Source: Microbulbifer sp. YPW1 (lineage in GTDB: Bacteria > Pseudomonadota > Gammaproteobacteria > Pseudomonadales > Cellvibrionaceae). Taken from it: DNA of 64,000 nucleotides. The stretch covers positions 1,591,001-1,655,000 of the forward strand of contig NZ_CP055157.1 of the NCBI RefSeq assembly GCF_013367775.1, in the 5' to 3' direction. Below the pieces are notes generated by a model. It had not been told where the DNA came from, ran no database searches, and saw nothing but the letters and a program-made list of their open reading frames with translations. The translations under genes and the position numbers were made by a program. Below are positions 37,299-45,778 of this stretch, piece by piece (within the stretch, counting starts at the first letter, position 1; each line of letters begins with the position of its first letter).

Positions 37299-38099
37299 AT
37301 GAAGTTCAAGTTTGCCGCACTTCCTCTTATGCTGGCCTCTGCCGTTGTTTCTGCAGAGCAGTACAATTCTTTCACCGACGCTGATTACACCTCAGAAGAT
37401 TACGGCTTTGCCGAAATCGATACCCTGAGTTTTCAATCTCAGTATTACTTCGGTGCCCTGGAAACTCTGGGTCCGCGCAAGGAATTCAACTACATCCTGC
37501 CGGTTTCCAACATCTACGGTGGCTTTGATTATATCGATTACACCGGCGGTGACAGCGACATCGTACAGATCGGTGGCGAGTACTTCACCGGTCAGTGGAA
37601 GTTTTTCGGTGAGCTGAATGACTTCGACGCAGGCAATTCTTACCGCGCCGGTGCAGGCTTCCTGTTTACCCCGAACTTCCTCGGAGAAGTTGAAGCAACA
37701 AAAGCGGAAGGTAACGATACCGAACTGTGGGTGCGCGGTACCTATAACCACCAGCTGAGCGGTTCTGATTACATCGGTTTCACCGCGCAGGTGGACGATG
37801 ACTTCGACTACCGCTCCGTTTCCTCCAAGTACTTCACCGCACTGTCCGGTGGCCAGTACCTGACCGCCGAGCTTAGCCTGATTGATACCGATTTCAGCGA
37901 CCTGTACTGGGGCGGTGCCGTTGAGTTCTACTTCAACGAAAACACTTCCATCGGTGCTGCTTACGACGAAGCGGAAAGCTACGAGTTCAACGCTACCCAC
38001 TTCTTCAATCGCAACGTTGCCGGCAAGGTAGCCTACGGCTCCAGCCGCGATTTCGACGATCTGGATGTATTCAGCCTGGGCGTAACCGTGCAGCTGTAA
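37299..38099 (+). CDS. Putative outer-membrane beta-barrel protein (porin-like), GC-typical copy
   Basis: A 266-residue exported protein, signal peptide ending near AVVSA. By eye more than half of aligned positions are identical to the 35985 gene, with two internal deletions, and both end LGVTVQL. Beta-strand alternation and the C-terminal aromatic/hydrophobic pattern support an outer-membrane barrel. Codon use matches the rest of the window. The position just after the phosphate operon hints at a pore for phosphate or a phosphorylated nutrient, but no Pho box was found upstream, so this stays a guess. Confidence 0.82.
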   Translation: MKFKFAALPLMLASAVVSAEQYNSFTDADYTSEDYGFAEIDTLSFQSQYYFGALETLGPRKEFNYILPVSNIYGGFDYIDYTGGDSDIVQIGGEYFTGQWKFFGELNDFDAGNSYRAGAGFLFTPNFLGEVEATKAEGNDTELWVRGTYNHQLSGSDYIGFTAQVDDDFDYRSVSSKYFTALSGGQYLTAELSLIDTDFSDLYWGGAVEFYFNENTSIGAAYDEAESYEFNATHFFNRNVAGKVAYGSSRDFDDLDVFSLGVTVQL

Positions 38100-38123
38100 T
38101 TTCCAAATCGGAAATACACAGAC

Positions 38124-38159
38124 AAAAAAAGCGGGTGAATCTCTTCACCCGCTTTTTTT
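38124..38159. terminator. Bidirectional terminator
   Basis: AAAGCGGGTGAA-TCTC-TTCACCCGCTTT is flanked by A7 on the left and T7 on the right, so it can end both the porin-like gene (plus) and the M48 protease gene (minus). Confidence 0.9.
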
Positions 38160-38184
38160 ATGCCCGCGTTTTTTGCGCGAGATA

Positions 38185-39477
38185 CTAGCCTTTATTGCTC
38201 AACGCCTGCACTCGCGCCTGTGCCTTGGTAGCGATATCACCGGAAGATTTGGCGGCAATCTGGTACTGGCTGAGGGCGTTCTGGGTGTTGCCCTGCTGCT
38301 CGTATACCTGCCCCAGGTAATAGTGCGCGTGTGGTGTGTCGAGATAGCGGGTGGAGCGCTGCAGGTCCCGCTCCGCTGCCGTGTAGTTTTTCAGTTCCGC
38401 ATTCAGCATGCCGCGCATCAACCAGTTGGAAAACAGCGTCGGGTTCTTCTGCACTGCGGTTTCATAGGAATTGAGTGCGGACTGGTACTGTTTTTTGTGT
38501 GCCAGCAGGTCACCTTCGAGTGCGTAGAAGGCCGCCTCCTTGGGCTGTTGCTGCTGCGCCTTGCGAGTCAGGGTCAGCGCACGGTCGTACTGCTTGTTCT
38601 TCACTGCGGCCAGCGCATCGTCATAGCTTTTGTAGGCGTCCGCATCGCGCTTCAGCTGTCCGATGGCCTGTTGGTACTGGCTGCGGTTTGCGGTACCGCC
38701 TGGTAGTTTTTTGGCGTGCTTGATATTCGCGTCTACCCGCGCCTGTGACGGCGGGTGGCTGGCGAACAGCGCTTCCAGGCCACCGGCCTGTTTGCCCTTG
38801 GAAAGTTCGACAAACTTTTTCTGCAGGCGCACCGCACCGTAGGGGTCGTAGCCCGCGGCAACCATATACTTCATGCCGTACTGATCGGATTCCAGCTCAT
38901 TGTCGCGGCCGTACTTGGCGATATATGCGGAGCCGCCGAACTGGCTGCCGAGGGAGATCAGGTCACCGTAACCGGTGTTCTGGGTGGTGGCGCCGAGAAT
39001 GGCCATGCCCGCGCCTAGGATCTGCTGCTGGGACATGGCTGCGGCGGAATGGCGCGCGGCGGCGTGCACAATCTCGTGACCCAGTACCGCGGCCAGCTCG
39101 GCCTCGTCTTCCAGCAGTACCAGCAGGCCGCGGTTGACCGCAATCTTGCCGCCGGGCAGTGCCCAGGCGTTCGGGGTGGAGTTGTTCAACACCACAAATT
39201 CGTAGGGCAGCTGCGGCTGGTCGGAGACCTTCGCCAGCTTCTGGCCCACGCGGCTCACATAGCTCTGCAGGGACGGGTCGATCAGGTATTCGCCGCCCTG
39301 GGTCTGCTGGGCCTGGGGATATTGCTGTTCCCCCAGGGCCACTTCCTGGCCCTGGGACATCAGCGACAACTCTTTCTTGCCGGTGACCGGGTTGACCGCA
39401 CAGCCGGCGATGCCCGCGGTCACAGAAGCGGCCACAGCCGCGGCCAGCAGGCGGTTGGAGATTGAACGCGGAATCAT
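38185..39477 (-). CDS. M48-family metalloprotease lipoprotein with TPR repeats
   Basis: A 430-residue periplasmic zinc protease. The signal peptide ends in lipobox AGIAGC (cysteine near 26). The zinc motif HEIVH (in VLGHEIVHAAARHSA, near residue 135) and the third ligand in ELESDQYGMKYM are intact. From about residue 285 the chain has tetratricopeptide-like repeats (YDRALTLTRKAQQQQPKEAAFYALEGD, YQSALNSYETAVQKNP). This resembles BepA, which degrades misassembled outer-membrane proteins, although BepA itself is not always lipidated. Convergent with the porin-like gene. Confidence 0.88.
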   Translation of the reverse strand: MIPRSISNRLLAAAVAASVTAGIAGCAVNPVTGKKELSLMSQGQEVALGEQQYPQAQQTQGGEYLIDPSLQSYVSRVGQKLAKVSDQPQLPYEFVVLNNSTPNAWALPGGKIAVNRGLLVLLEDEAELAAVLGHEIVHAAARHSAAAMSQQQILGAGMAILGATTQNTGYGDLISLGSQFGGSAYIAKYGRDNELESDQYGMKYMVAAGYDPYGAVRLQKKFVELSKGKQAGGLEALFASHPPSQARVDANIKHAKKLPGGTANRSQYQQAIGQLKRDADAYKSYDDALAAVKNKQYDRALTLTRKAQQQQPKEAAFYALEGDLLAHKKQYQSALNSYETAVQKNPTLFSNWLMRGMLNAELKNYTAAERDLQRSTRYLDTPHAHYYLGQVYEQQGNTQNALSQYQIAAKSSGDIATKAQARVQALSNKG

Positions 39478-39575
39478 AGATCACTCCCTGTATAATGTTC
39501 GATTCAAAGCTGCTGTAGCGGTGGCTTTGGCAGCATTTAAATGAAGCTATTGTACACAGTCCGGAGACCGAGGTT

Positions 39576-40067
39576 ATGACGACCGCACTGCAGATTATCG
39601 AACTATTCGCTGGCACCAACCCCGATGGCGAGCCGGTGGTGGAGCGGATGCAGGTTCGGGTCAATGAGGACGACAGCGTACAGCTGGTGCGCTCACCCGC
39701 GTTTATCAAGGGCATTGCCAGCGGCGATACCATCAAGGTCAATCGCGAAGACCCGGAGAAGCCCAGTTTCGAACTGGTAAAGCGCTCGGGCAACCTCGCC
39801 GTGCGGGTTTTCTGCCGCAGCGATAGCACCAAGCTCTCCGACCAGCTCACCCCGCAGCTGGAAAAACTCGGTGGCGAACTGGATATGGAGAGCCCGCGCC
39901 TGCTGGTATACAGCATCCACGTGAGCTGCGGCTTTGGCGAAATCGAGCAGATCCTGAACAGCGTGTGCGATGGGGCCAACAGTGTCTGGTATTACGGCAA
40001 TGTCTACGACCCGGTGGATGGGCAGACGCCGCTGAATTGGTGGCAGGACATTTTAAAGCCCGAGTAA
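39576..40067 (+). CDS. DUF4265-like hypothetical protein
   Basis: A 163-residue soluble protein of unknown function. The N-terminal half reads as beta-rich with the pattern FIKGIASGDTIKVNREDPEKPSFELVKRSGNLAVRVF, which resembles DUF4265 proteins as I recall them. The C-terminal half (LVYSIHVSCGFGEIEQILN) looks ferredoxin-like. No signal peptide. It is divergent from the M48 protease gene and 56 bases upstream of yaaA on the same strand. Confidence 0.6.
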   Translation: MTTALQIIELFAGTNPDGEPVVERMQVRVNEDDSVQLVRSPAFIKGIASGDTIKVNREDPEKPSFELVKRSGNLAVRVFCRSDSTKLSDQLTPQLEKLGGELDMESPRLLVYSIHVSCGFGEIEQILNSVCDGANSVWYYGNVYDPVDGQTPLNWWQDILKPE

Positions 40068-40123
40068 GTCCAAACTGCGTATAACACTCGCTGCATACCG
40101 TTAAAGACCGAGAAGTTGTTGTC

Positions 40124-40903
40124 ATGTTGATAGTCATCTCCCCCGCAAAAACCCTCGACTACGAGAGCGAGATTCCACAGCTGGAAACCACCCAGCCGGA
40201 TTTCCTCAAGGAATCCGCGGCACTGATCAAGGAGCTGAAGGCGCTCAGCCCGCAGGATATCTCCAGCCTGATGAAGATCTCCGACAAGCTGGGCGTGCTC
40301 AATTACGACCGCTTCCACAGCTGGAAGCGTCCGTTCACCGATGACAATGCCCGTCCGGCCCTGCTGGCTTTCAAGGGTGACGTCTACACCGGGCTCGCGG
40401 CGGAATCCATGGGCAAGCGGGATTTTGCATTTGCGCAAAAGCACCTGCGCATGCTGTCCGGTCTCTACGGCCTGCTGCGCCCGCTGGACCTGATGCAGCC
40501 CTACCGCCTGGAAATGGGCACCAGGTTTGCCAATGCGCGCGGCAAGAACCTGTACGAGTTCTGGGATGGCAAGATCACCGACGCCCTCAACCAGCAGCTG
40601 CAGGCGCTCAAAAGCCGCGAGCTGGTGAACCTGGCCTCCAACGAGTACTTCAAGTCGGTACAGCCAAAGAACCTGGATGCGGAGATCATCACTCCCCACT
40701 TCAAGGACTGGAAAAACGGCCAGTACAAAATGATCAGCTTCTTCGCCAAAAAGGCCCGCGGCATGATGAGCCGCTGGGCCATCGACAACCGCGTCAAGAA
40801 AGCAGAGCAGCTAAAAGACTTCGACAGTGCGGGCTACTACTTCAGCGCCGAGCACTCCAGCGATCGCGACTGGGTATTCCTGCGCGACGAACAGCCGGCC
40901 TGA
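40124..40903 (+). CDS. yaaA: Peroxide stress protein YaaA
   Basis: A 259-residue cytoplasmic protein of the YaaA/DUF328 family. In E. coli it lowers free iron and DNA damage during hydrogen peroxide stress and belongs to the OxyR regulon. Signatures: [15 protein letters not shown] at the start, [38 protein letters not shown] and [13 protein letters not shown]. Length matches (258 in E. coli). Six bases separate it from the methyltransferase gene, so they are probably co-transcribed. oxyR is also in this window, 12.8 kb away. Confidence 0.95.
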   Translation: MLIVISPAKTLDYESEIPQLETTQPDFLKESAALIKELKALSPQDISSLMKISDKLGVLNYDRFHSWKRPFTDDNARPALLAFKGDVYTGLAAESMGKRDFAFAQKHLRMLSGLYGLLRPLDLMQPYRLEMGTRFANARGKNLYEFWDGKITDALNQQLQALKSRELVNLASNEYFKSVQPKNLDAEIITPHFKDWKNGQYKMISFFAKKARGMMSRWAIDNRVKKAEQLKDFDSAGYYFSAEHSSDRDWVFLRDEQPA

Positions 40904-40909
40904 TCGACC

Positions 40910-41506
40910 GTGACGGATCAGGCACTGCCCGACGCCCCCTCTACCGGGCGCAACCGGGAACCCATCCTGGAGCAACTGCAGAGACTGCTGGCCAACCGCC
41001 GCCGTGTGCTGGAAGTCGGCAGTGGAACCGGCCAGCATGCCGTGTATTTCGCCCCGCGTCTGCCGCAGGTGCTGTGGCAGACCTCGGAGCGCCGGGTAAA
41101 CCTGCACGAGGTGCAGCGCTGGCTGGCCCACGCTCCCGCGGACAACCTGCCGGCGCCACTGGAGCTGGATGTTACCGGTTCCTGGCCGGCGATCTCGGTC
41201 GATACCGTATTCACCGCCAATACCCTGCATATCATGCCCGCGAAGGTGGTGGAAACCCTGTTCCAGCGCTTGCCGGAGGTGCTCACCGCCGATGGCCAGT
41301 TTATCGCCTACGGCCCGGTGAAGATCGACGGTGCCTATATCGGCCCGGGCAATGCGGGCTTTGATGAGTGGCTGAAAGAAGAGGATCCGGCACGTGGTAT
41401 CCGCGACCTGGAGTGGCTGGATCAACTGGCCGAATCCCAGGGCCTGCGCCGGACCGAAATCAATTACCTGCCCGCCAACAACCAGTTGCTGGTGTGGCGA
41501 CGTTAA
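40910..41506 (+). CDS. DUF938 class I SAM-dependent methyltransferase
   Basis: A 198-residue cytoplasmic enzyme. The SAM-binding glycine loop VLEVGSGTGQHAVYFA is at about residues 35-50, and the acidic second strand and FTANTLHIM post-motif follow. The pattern NREPILEQL and YGPVKIDGAYIGPGNAGFDEWL is that of the DUF938/UPF0585 family, whose substrate is unknown to me. The start is GTG, six bases after the yaaA stop; the ribosome site is weak, suggesting coupled translation. Confidence 0.85.
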   Translation: MTDQALPDAPSTGRNREPILEQLQRLLANRRRVLEVGSGTGQHAVYFAPRLPQVLWQTSERRVNLHEVQRWLAHAPADNLPAPLELDVTGSWPAISVDTVFTANTLHIMPAKVVETLFQRLPEVLTADGQFIAYGPVKIDGAYIGPGNAGFDEWLKEEDPARGIRDLEWLDQLAESQGLRRTEINYLPANNQLLVWRR

Positions 41507-41526
41507 CCCGATAACAGGAGTGCACT

Positions 41527-41886
41527 ATGCCCCCGTGGTTTGAAACTACCCTCGCCATTGTTGCCGCTATTGCCGCGGTTTTTTTCTTTGGCAAATACCG
41601 TGAGGCCGCTGCCGCGCTGCACGAGTCCGAGCGGATGAAGCGCAAGCTGTCCAAGGACCTGGACCGCTATCGCGATGTGCCCCAGCTGCGCGCCCTGCGC
41701 GACGGTCTGATCGGCGAGCGCAACCTGCCGGTGGATGACGAAGGCCGCGAGCACCTGTTGATCCGCAACAGTGCGCGCAAGCTGGTGCATGTCACCGTGC
41801 AGAGAAGCGCTGCACCGGTGGCCAAGGAAGAGGTGGTGCATTACCGCGTGGGTGGCGAGGAGCGCCCCCTGCAGGAGCTGGAGTAA
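41527..41886 (+). CDS. Small hypothetical protein with one membrane helix
   Basis: A 119-residue protein. Residues about 5-22 form a membrane helix (TTLAIVAAIAAVFFFG), then a charged coiled-coil-like stretch (YREAAAALHESERMKRKLSKDLDRYRD), then a soluble end of about 65 residues. AGGAG lies eight bases before the ATG. Same strand as, and 20 bases after, the methyltransferase; a terminator follows. No family recognised. Confidence 0.7.
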   Translation: MPPWFETTLAIVAAIAAVFFFGKYREAAAALHESERMKRKLSKDLDRYRDVPQLRALRDGLIGERNLPVDDEGREHLLIRNSARKLVHVTVQRSAAPVAKEEVVHYRVGGEERPLQELE

Positions 41887-41936
41887 CGCTCCACACCGGC
41901 TTTTCGCCGCTTATATTTTTTTCCGCTACTTCTTTT

Positions 41937-41959
41937 AAAGCCCCGTTCGCGGGGCTTTT
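41937..41959 (+). terminator. Rho-independent terminator
   Basis: AGCCCCG-TTCG-CGGGGCT followed by TTTC. It closes the yaaA unit. Confidence 0.85.
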
Positions 41960-42156
41960 CTGTTCCAGTTGCCACCTCTCCGAGCCGTTTCCGGTGCGTC
42001 TCCGTCACGATTTTTATGCGACAAGTTCACCAAAATGATCAAAAAGGGCCATTGCTGCCTCCACTCATAATGATTATTTTGGCGCCGCCGATAATTCTAA
42101 TTACATGCGCATATACAAAATATTCTGAATCAATAGTACATAGGACATGGTTGATC

Positions 42157-43317
42157 ATGTGGACCAAGAACCAAATCGCCGGCATGGTAGCTGCGGGGGC
42201 AATTCTGGGGGCGGCGCCGGTAGCCGCGGAAGTTTTTTCTGGACGTGGCAGCGCCATGGCTGGCGCCGGCGTGGCCGGCGGTGACTACACCTACAGTGCG
42301 CTGGTGAATCCGGCGACCGCGACCAACTTCGAAGAAAACGACGATTTTGCAGTGACCTTCGATTTCGGCCTGCTTGCCAGCGACAGGAACGACTTCCTCG
42401 ATACCGGTGAGGACCTGAGTGATTTCCTGGACGCAATCGACGGCACCAGCGCGGGCCAGGAAGACGCCGACTACATACTCGAGCAGCTGCAGCTGCTGGA
42501 TGAGGGCAGCCTCACCGCTGAGGCCGGCGCACAGCTCACCATCGCCATTCCCAACAGCCTGGCTTCCGGTTTACTGTTCGTGCGTCAGTCCGCCTTTGTC
42601 GCCACGGATGTTCAGCTGGCGGACGCCGATGTGGAACTGCTGGAGGATTTCGGCTCGCAGATTTTTGACGAGAGCGACCTGCAGACCGCCGCCGGCGCTT
42701 TCGGCTACACCATGCAGGAAATCGGCTTTGCCGCCGCCCGCGACTTTAACTTCGCCGGCTACCAGCTGTCCCTCGGCGCCACGCCCAAGTATCAGCGTGT
42801 CGAGACCATCGAATATATCGAGACCATTGCCGAATTCGACAACGACGATTTCGAAGCCGACGACTTCATGCTCGAGCACACCAACTTCAATATCGACTTG
42901 GGTGCCACCATCGACTGGGGGGAATTGCAGGCCGGTGTTTCCCTGCGCAACGCCCTCTCCCAGGAGTATGAAACGGTGCAACAGGGTGTGGAGATCCAGC
43001 TCGAACCGCAGTTGACCGCAGGTCTCGGCTATACCGGTGAGGTCTTTACCCTGCTTGCCGATCTCGATCTGAATTCCGTCGAGCTGTTTGACGGCGCGGG
43101 CGAAATGCAGATCGCCCGCGTGGGCGCGGAAGCGGATCTGTTCGACTGGGCTCAGCTGCGTATTGGCTATCGCCACGACCTCAAGGGTACCTACGACGGT
43201 GCGATTACCGCCGGTATCGGCTTTTCGCCGTTCAACGTGGTGCAGTTCCACCTGTCGGCGATCAAGTCGTCTGACGACACCCTGGGTGCCGCGCTACAGT
43301 TCGGGCTGGATCTGTAA
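42157..43317 (+). CDS. TraF-like outer-membrane beta-barrel protein
   Basis: A 386-residue exported protein. A longer frame opens at 42016, but AGGA at 42142-42145 and a normal signal peptide (ending PVAAE) favour ATG 42157. The mature start VFSGRGSAMAGAGVAGGDYTYSALVNPA and the end GAALQFGLDL, with many alternating strands between, match the family annotated as conjugal transfer protein TraF (PF13729 type), related to FadL-like barrels. No conjugation genes are present, so that label should not be read as function. Residues about 60-100 are rich in aspartate and glutamate. Confidence 0.75.
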   Translation: MWTKNQIAGMVAAGAILGAAPVAAEVFSGRGSAMAGAGVAGGDYTYSALVNPATATNFEENDDFAVTFDFGLLASDRNDFLDTGEDLSDFLDAIDGTSAGQEDADYILEQLQLLDEGSLTAEAGAQLTIAIPNSLASGLLFVRQSAFVATDVQLADADVELLEDFGSQIFDESDLQTAAGAFGYTMQEIGFAAARDFNFAGYQLSLGATPKYQRVETIEYIETIAEFDNDDFEADDFMLEHTNFNIDLGATIDWGELQAGVSLRNALSQEYETVQQGVEIQLEPQLTAGLGYTGEVFTLLADLDLNSVELFDGAGEMQIARVGAEADLFDWAQLRIGYRHDLKGTYDGAITAGIGFSPFNVVQFHLSAIKSSDDTLGAALQFGLDL

Positions 43318-43339
43318 AGACACCGATCCGCTTGCCAAT

Positions 43340-43368
43340 AAAAAAGGGGCCTGTTGGCCCCATTTTTA
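43340..43368. terminator. Bidirectional terminator
   Basis: GGGGCC-TGTT-GGCCCC has A5 on the left and an ATTTTTAT tract on the right. It serves the TraF-like gene (plus) and phoR (minus). Confidence 0.88.
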
Positions 43369-43393
43369 TCTGCTGTGTTTTATCCCTGCGTGA

Positions 43394-44707
43394 TCAGGCG
43401 GAACTGGCGAGAGTCAGCTTCTGCTTGGGAAAATTCAGGGTAAAGGTACTGCCGCGGCCGGGAACGCTGGTTACGCTCATATTCGCGCTGTGGCGCAGCA
43501 GCACGTGCTTGACGATGGCGAGACCGAGCCCGGTGCCACCGCTCTCGCGGGAGCGGCCGGCATCTACCCGGTAGAAGCGCTCGGTCAGGCGCGGGATATG
43601 CAACGGGTCTATCCCGATACCGGAATCCTTCACCGAAAAATGGCCGCCCGCGGAATCCACTTTCCAGCGCAGCTCGATGGGCCCGCCATCGGGGCTGTAC
43701 TTCACCGCGTTGAATGCCAGATTGGCAAAGGCACTGTGCAGCTCGCCGGCGTCGCCGGTAATCGTGCAGTCCTCGTCGCAGTGCACCGAAATTTCATGGC
43801 GCTCACCACTCAGCGAGCGCGCCTCACTCGCCACCCGCTCCATCAGCTCCCGCGGCGACACCCGGTCGCGACCGCTGTCGCGCTCCGAAGTCTCCAGCCG
43901 CGCCAGCAGCAACAGATCGTTCACCAGGCTGGTCATGCGCACCGTCTGTTCACTCATCTGCCCCAGCGGCCGCTCCCAGTTGCGCGGCGCCTGGCCACTG
44001 GCCTGCAGGGTCTCCAGGTAACCCGCGATCACCGTCAGCGGCGTGCGCAACTCGTGGGAAACATTCGCCACAAAATCCCGCCGCATCTGCTCGAGATTGT
44101 GTAGCCGGGTCACGTCGCGCACGATCACTAGCGCCTCGTCCTGGCCGAAGCGGGTGACTTCCATTTGCAGGATTCGGGAGTCATCCCCCGGTGCCGGCAG
44201 TGTGATCGGCTCCTGGGTCTTGTTGTTCTGTTCCAGCATGCGCTGGTACATGTGCTCCACAAAACGCGGATCGCGGACAAAGTTGACCAGCGGCTGTCCG
44301 GCATCGTCCCCCTGCAGACGCAGCATCTCGCCCGCCGCCGGGTTCCACCAGGCCAGGTTGCCCTCGTCCTCGAGCGCCACAATGCCCTCGCGCAGTGCAC
44401 TGGTACTGTCCTGTACCCGGCGCAGCATCGAGTGCAGCTTCTGCTTTTCTTTGCGATGGCGGCGTTGCAGCCGGTAGAAATCGTCGGAGATATCGCCCCA
44501 CACACCGAAACTGGTGGGCGCGGGGCCGCGTCGTCCGTTGGACAGCCAGCGGTCGAACTGGCTCTGCTGCCACAGTAGCCAGAACAGGTAGACAGAGAGG
44601 CCGGCACAGAGCGCCAGCCACCAGTGGCCGGTAGAAAAACCGAAAATGGTGGTGCCGAGGGCGATGACGATAAAACGCGAGAACTCGCCAATACTGCGAT
44701 CGAGCAT
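43394..44707 (-). CDS. phoR: Phosphate regulon sensor kinase PhoR
   Basis: A 437-residue membrane-bound histidine kinase. Two N-terminal helices (about 10-47), a PAS domain (about 95-200: ALREGIVALEDEGNLAWWNPAAGEML), the phospho-accepting His218 in FVANVSHELRTPLT, and ATPase boxes NLAFNAVKYSPDG, DSGIGID and GGTGLGLAIVKHV. The frame stays open upstream to 44905, but that stretch is translated repeat B3; ATG 44707 begins the family's conserved first helix. It phosphorylates PhoB when phosphate is low. The repeat separates it from phoB by 235 bases. Confidence 0.95.
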   Translation of the reverse strand: MLDRSIGEFSRFIVIALGTTIFGFSTGHWWLALCAGLSVYLFWLLWQQSQFDRWLSNGRRGPAPTSFGVWGDISDDFYRLQRRHRKEKQKLHSMLRRVQDSTSALREGIVALEDEGNLAWWNPAAGEMLRLQGDDAGQPLVNFVRDPRFVEHMYQRMLEQNNKTQEPITLPAPGDDSRILQMEVTRFGQDEALVIVRDVTRLHNLEQMRRDFVANVSHELRTPLTVIAGYLETLQASGQAPRNWERPLGQMSEQTVRMTSLVNDLLLLARLETSERDSGRDRVSPRELMERVASEARSLSGERHEISVHCDEDCTITGDAGELHSAFANLAFNAVKYSPDGGPIELRWKVDSAGGHFSVKDSGIGIDPLHIPRLTERFYRVDAGRSRESGGTGLGLAIVKHVLLRHSANMSVTSVPGRGSTFTLNFPKQKLTLASSA

Positions 44708-44781
44708 GATGGTTGGGCCATCTTTTTGAGTGAGGAGTCGGGGCAATACTGAAATCGGTAATGCGCAGGACTCTAAGCGAA

Positions 44782-44893
44782 GGCGGAGTGCCGGGTGCGG
44801 GTTTTCAGGATCGCCGGCGACACGGATGTCGCCGACGAAGCGTACAGGGATGTATTCACTGCGGTCCTGAAAACCCGCACCCGGTGCTCCGCC
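44782..44893 (+). repeat. Structured intergenic element B3, between phoB and phoR
   Basis: Perfect 20-bp arms (44791-44810 and 44865-44884) are extended nine positions by GGCGGAGTG/TGCTCCGCC with tandem G-U/U-G pairs. Inside are an 11-bp hairpin with one C/A mismatch (44811-44838, loop ACGGAT) and TAC-AGGGAT-GTA (44843-44854). Bases 44842-44853 read GUACAGGGAUGU as RNA, a full match to the CsrA SELEX consensus. The GGA strand is plus, antisense to phoB-phoR, unlike the other copies. Confidence 0.85.
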
Positions 44894-44942
44894 GCCACCG
44901 GGCATTCACATTGGAAACCCAAATTTTTCAAGGACGGTAGGA

Positions 44943-45647
44943 TTACACCCTTTCCACGGTCTGTACAGAAAAGCGGTAGCCGGTGCCGCGCACAGTCTGG
45001 ATATAGCGCTCGTGGCCATCGATGGTGAGTGCCTTGCGCAGGCGGCGGATGTGTACGTCCACGGTGCGCTCCTCTACATACACGTTGCCACCCCACACGT
45101 GGTCCAGCAACTGGGTGCGGGTATAGGCGCGCTCCTGATGAGACAGGAAGAAGGTCAGCAGGCGAAACTCCGTCGGCCCCATGTCCACCGGGTTGCCATT
45201 GATCGTCACCCGGTGACTGATCGGGTCCAGCACCAGGCCGCCGGCGGTCAGCGGCTCTTCCGGCGTACTCGGACCCGCCCGGCGCAACACCGCCTTCAGG
45301 CGCGCCACCAGTTCGCGGGGAGAAAACGGCTTGGTGATGTAATCATCTGCACCCGTCTCCAGCGCCTTGATCTTGTGATCCTCCTCGCCCTTCGCCGTCA
45401 GCATGATGATCGGCAGCGAAGACGTCAGTTCATCCCGCTTCAGGCGCCGCGCCAGTTCCACCCCGGAAACATCCGGCAGCATCCAGTCGAGCAGGATCAG
45501 GTCCGGCTTCTCATCGATTACCAGCGCGTGTGCCGCCTGGGCATTTTCTGCCTCGAGACAGCGGTAATCCGCCATCTCCAGGGCAATTCGCAACATGTCC
45601 CGTACCGGGGCCTCGTCGTCGACTATGAGAATCGTCTTGTTGTGCAT
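44943..45647 (-). CDS. phoB: Phosphate regulon response regulator PhoB
   Basis: A 234-residue OmpR-family activator. The receiver domain has acidic residues DDE at 10-12, phospho-acceptor Asp54 (LILLDWMLPDV), and the KPF motif near 105. The winged-helix domain (about 135-230) contains GPTEFRLLTFFLSHQERAYTRTQLLDHVWG and VDVHIRRLRKAL. When phosphorylated by PhoR it binds Pho boxes such as those at 30002 and 45723. Its own promoter carries one, so autoactivation is predicted. Confidence 0.97.
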   Translation of the reverse strand: MHNKTILIVDDEAPVRDMLRIALEMADYRCLEAENAQAAHALVIDEKPDLILLDWMLPDVSGVELARRLKRDELTSSLPIIMLTAKGEEDHKIKALETGADDYITKPFSPRELVARLKAVLRRAGPSTPEEPLTAGGLVLDPISHRVTINGNPVDMGPTEFRLLTFFLSHQERAYTRTQLLDHVWGGNVYVEERTVDVHIRRLRKALTIDGHERYIQTVRGTGYRFSVQTVERV

Positions 45648-45706
45648 CTGCCTGCCGTACCCTAACTGGTGAGTGTGTCATCCAACTGACATTCCTTAGA
45701 GTGGCC

Positions 45707-45740
45707 ATTTAACGTCACTTTAATGACAAATATATGACAA
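45707..45740 (-). promoter_or_regulatory. Pho box and -10 of phoB
   Basis: On the minus strand TTGTCAT-ATAT-TTGTCAT (45740-45723) gives two PhoB half-sites 11 bases apart. Ten bases further is TTAAAT (45712-45707), a -10 box. The arrangement matches the pstS promoter. Confidence 0.88.
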
Positions 45741-45778
45741 GTGCCCAACGATCACGAATCTGCGGGAAAACACCGGGT

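Noticed and set aside
42157-43317. Conjugation gene suggested by the TraF family name
   Set aside because: No other transfer genes are present; the protein is an outer-membrane barrel and the name is historical.
44708-44905. N-terminal extension of PhoR
   Set aside because: The extra 66 codons are mostly translated repeat B3; the conserved first helix begins at ATG 44707.
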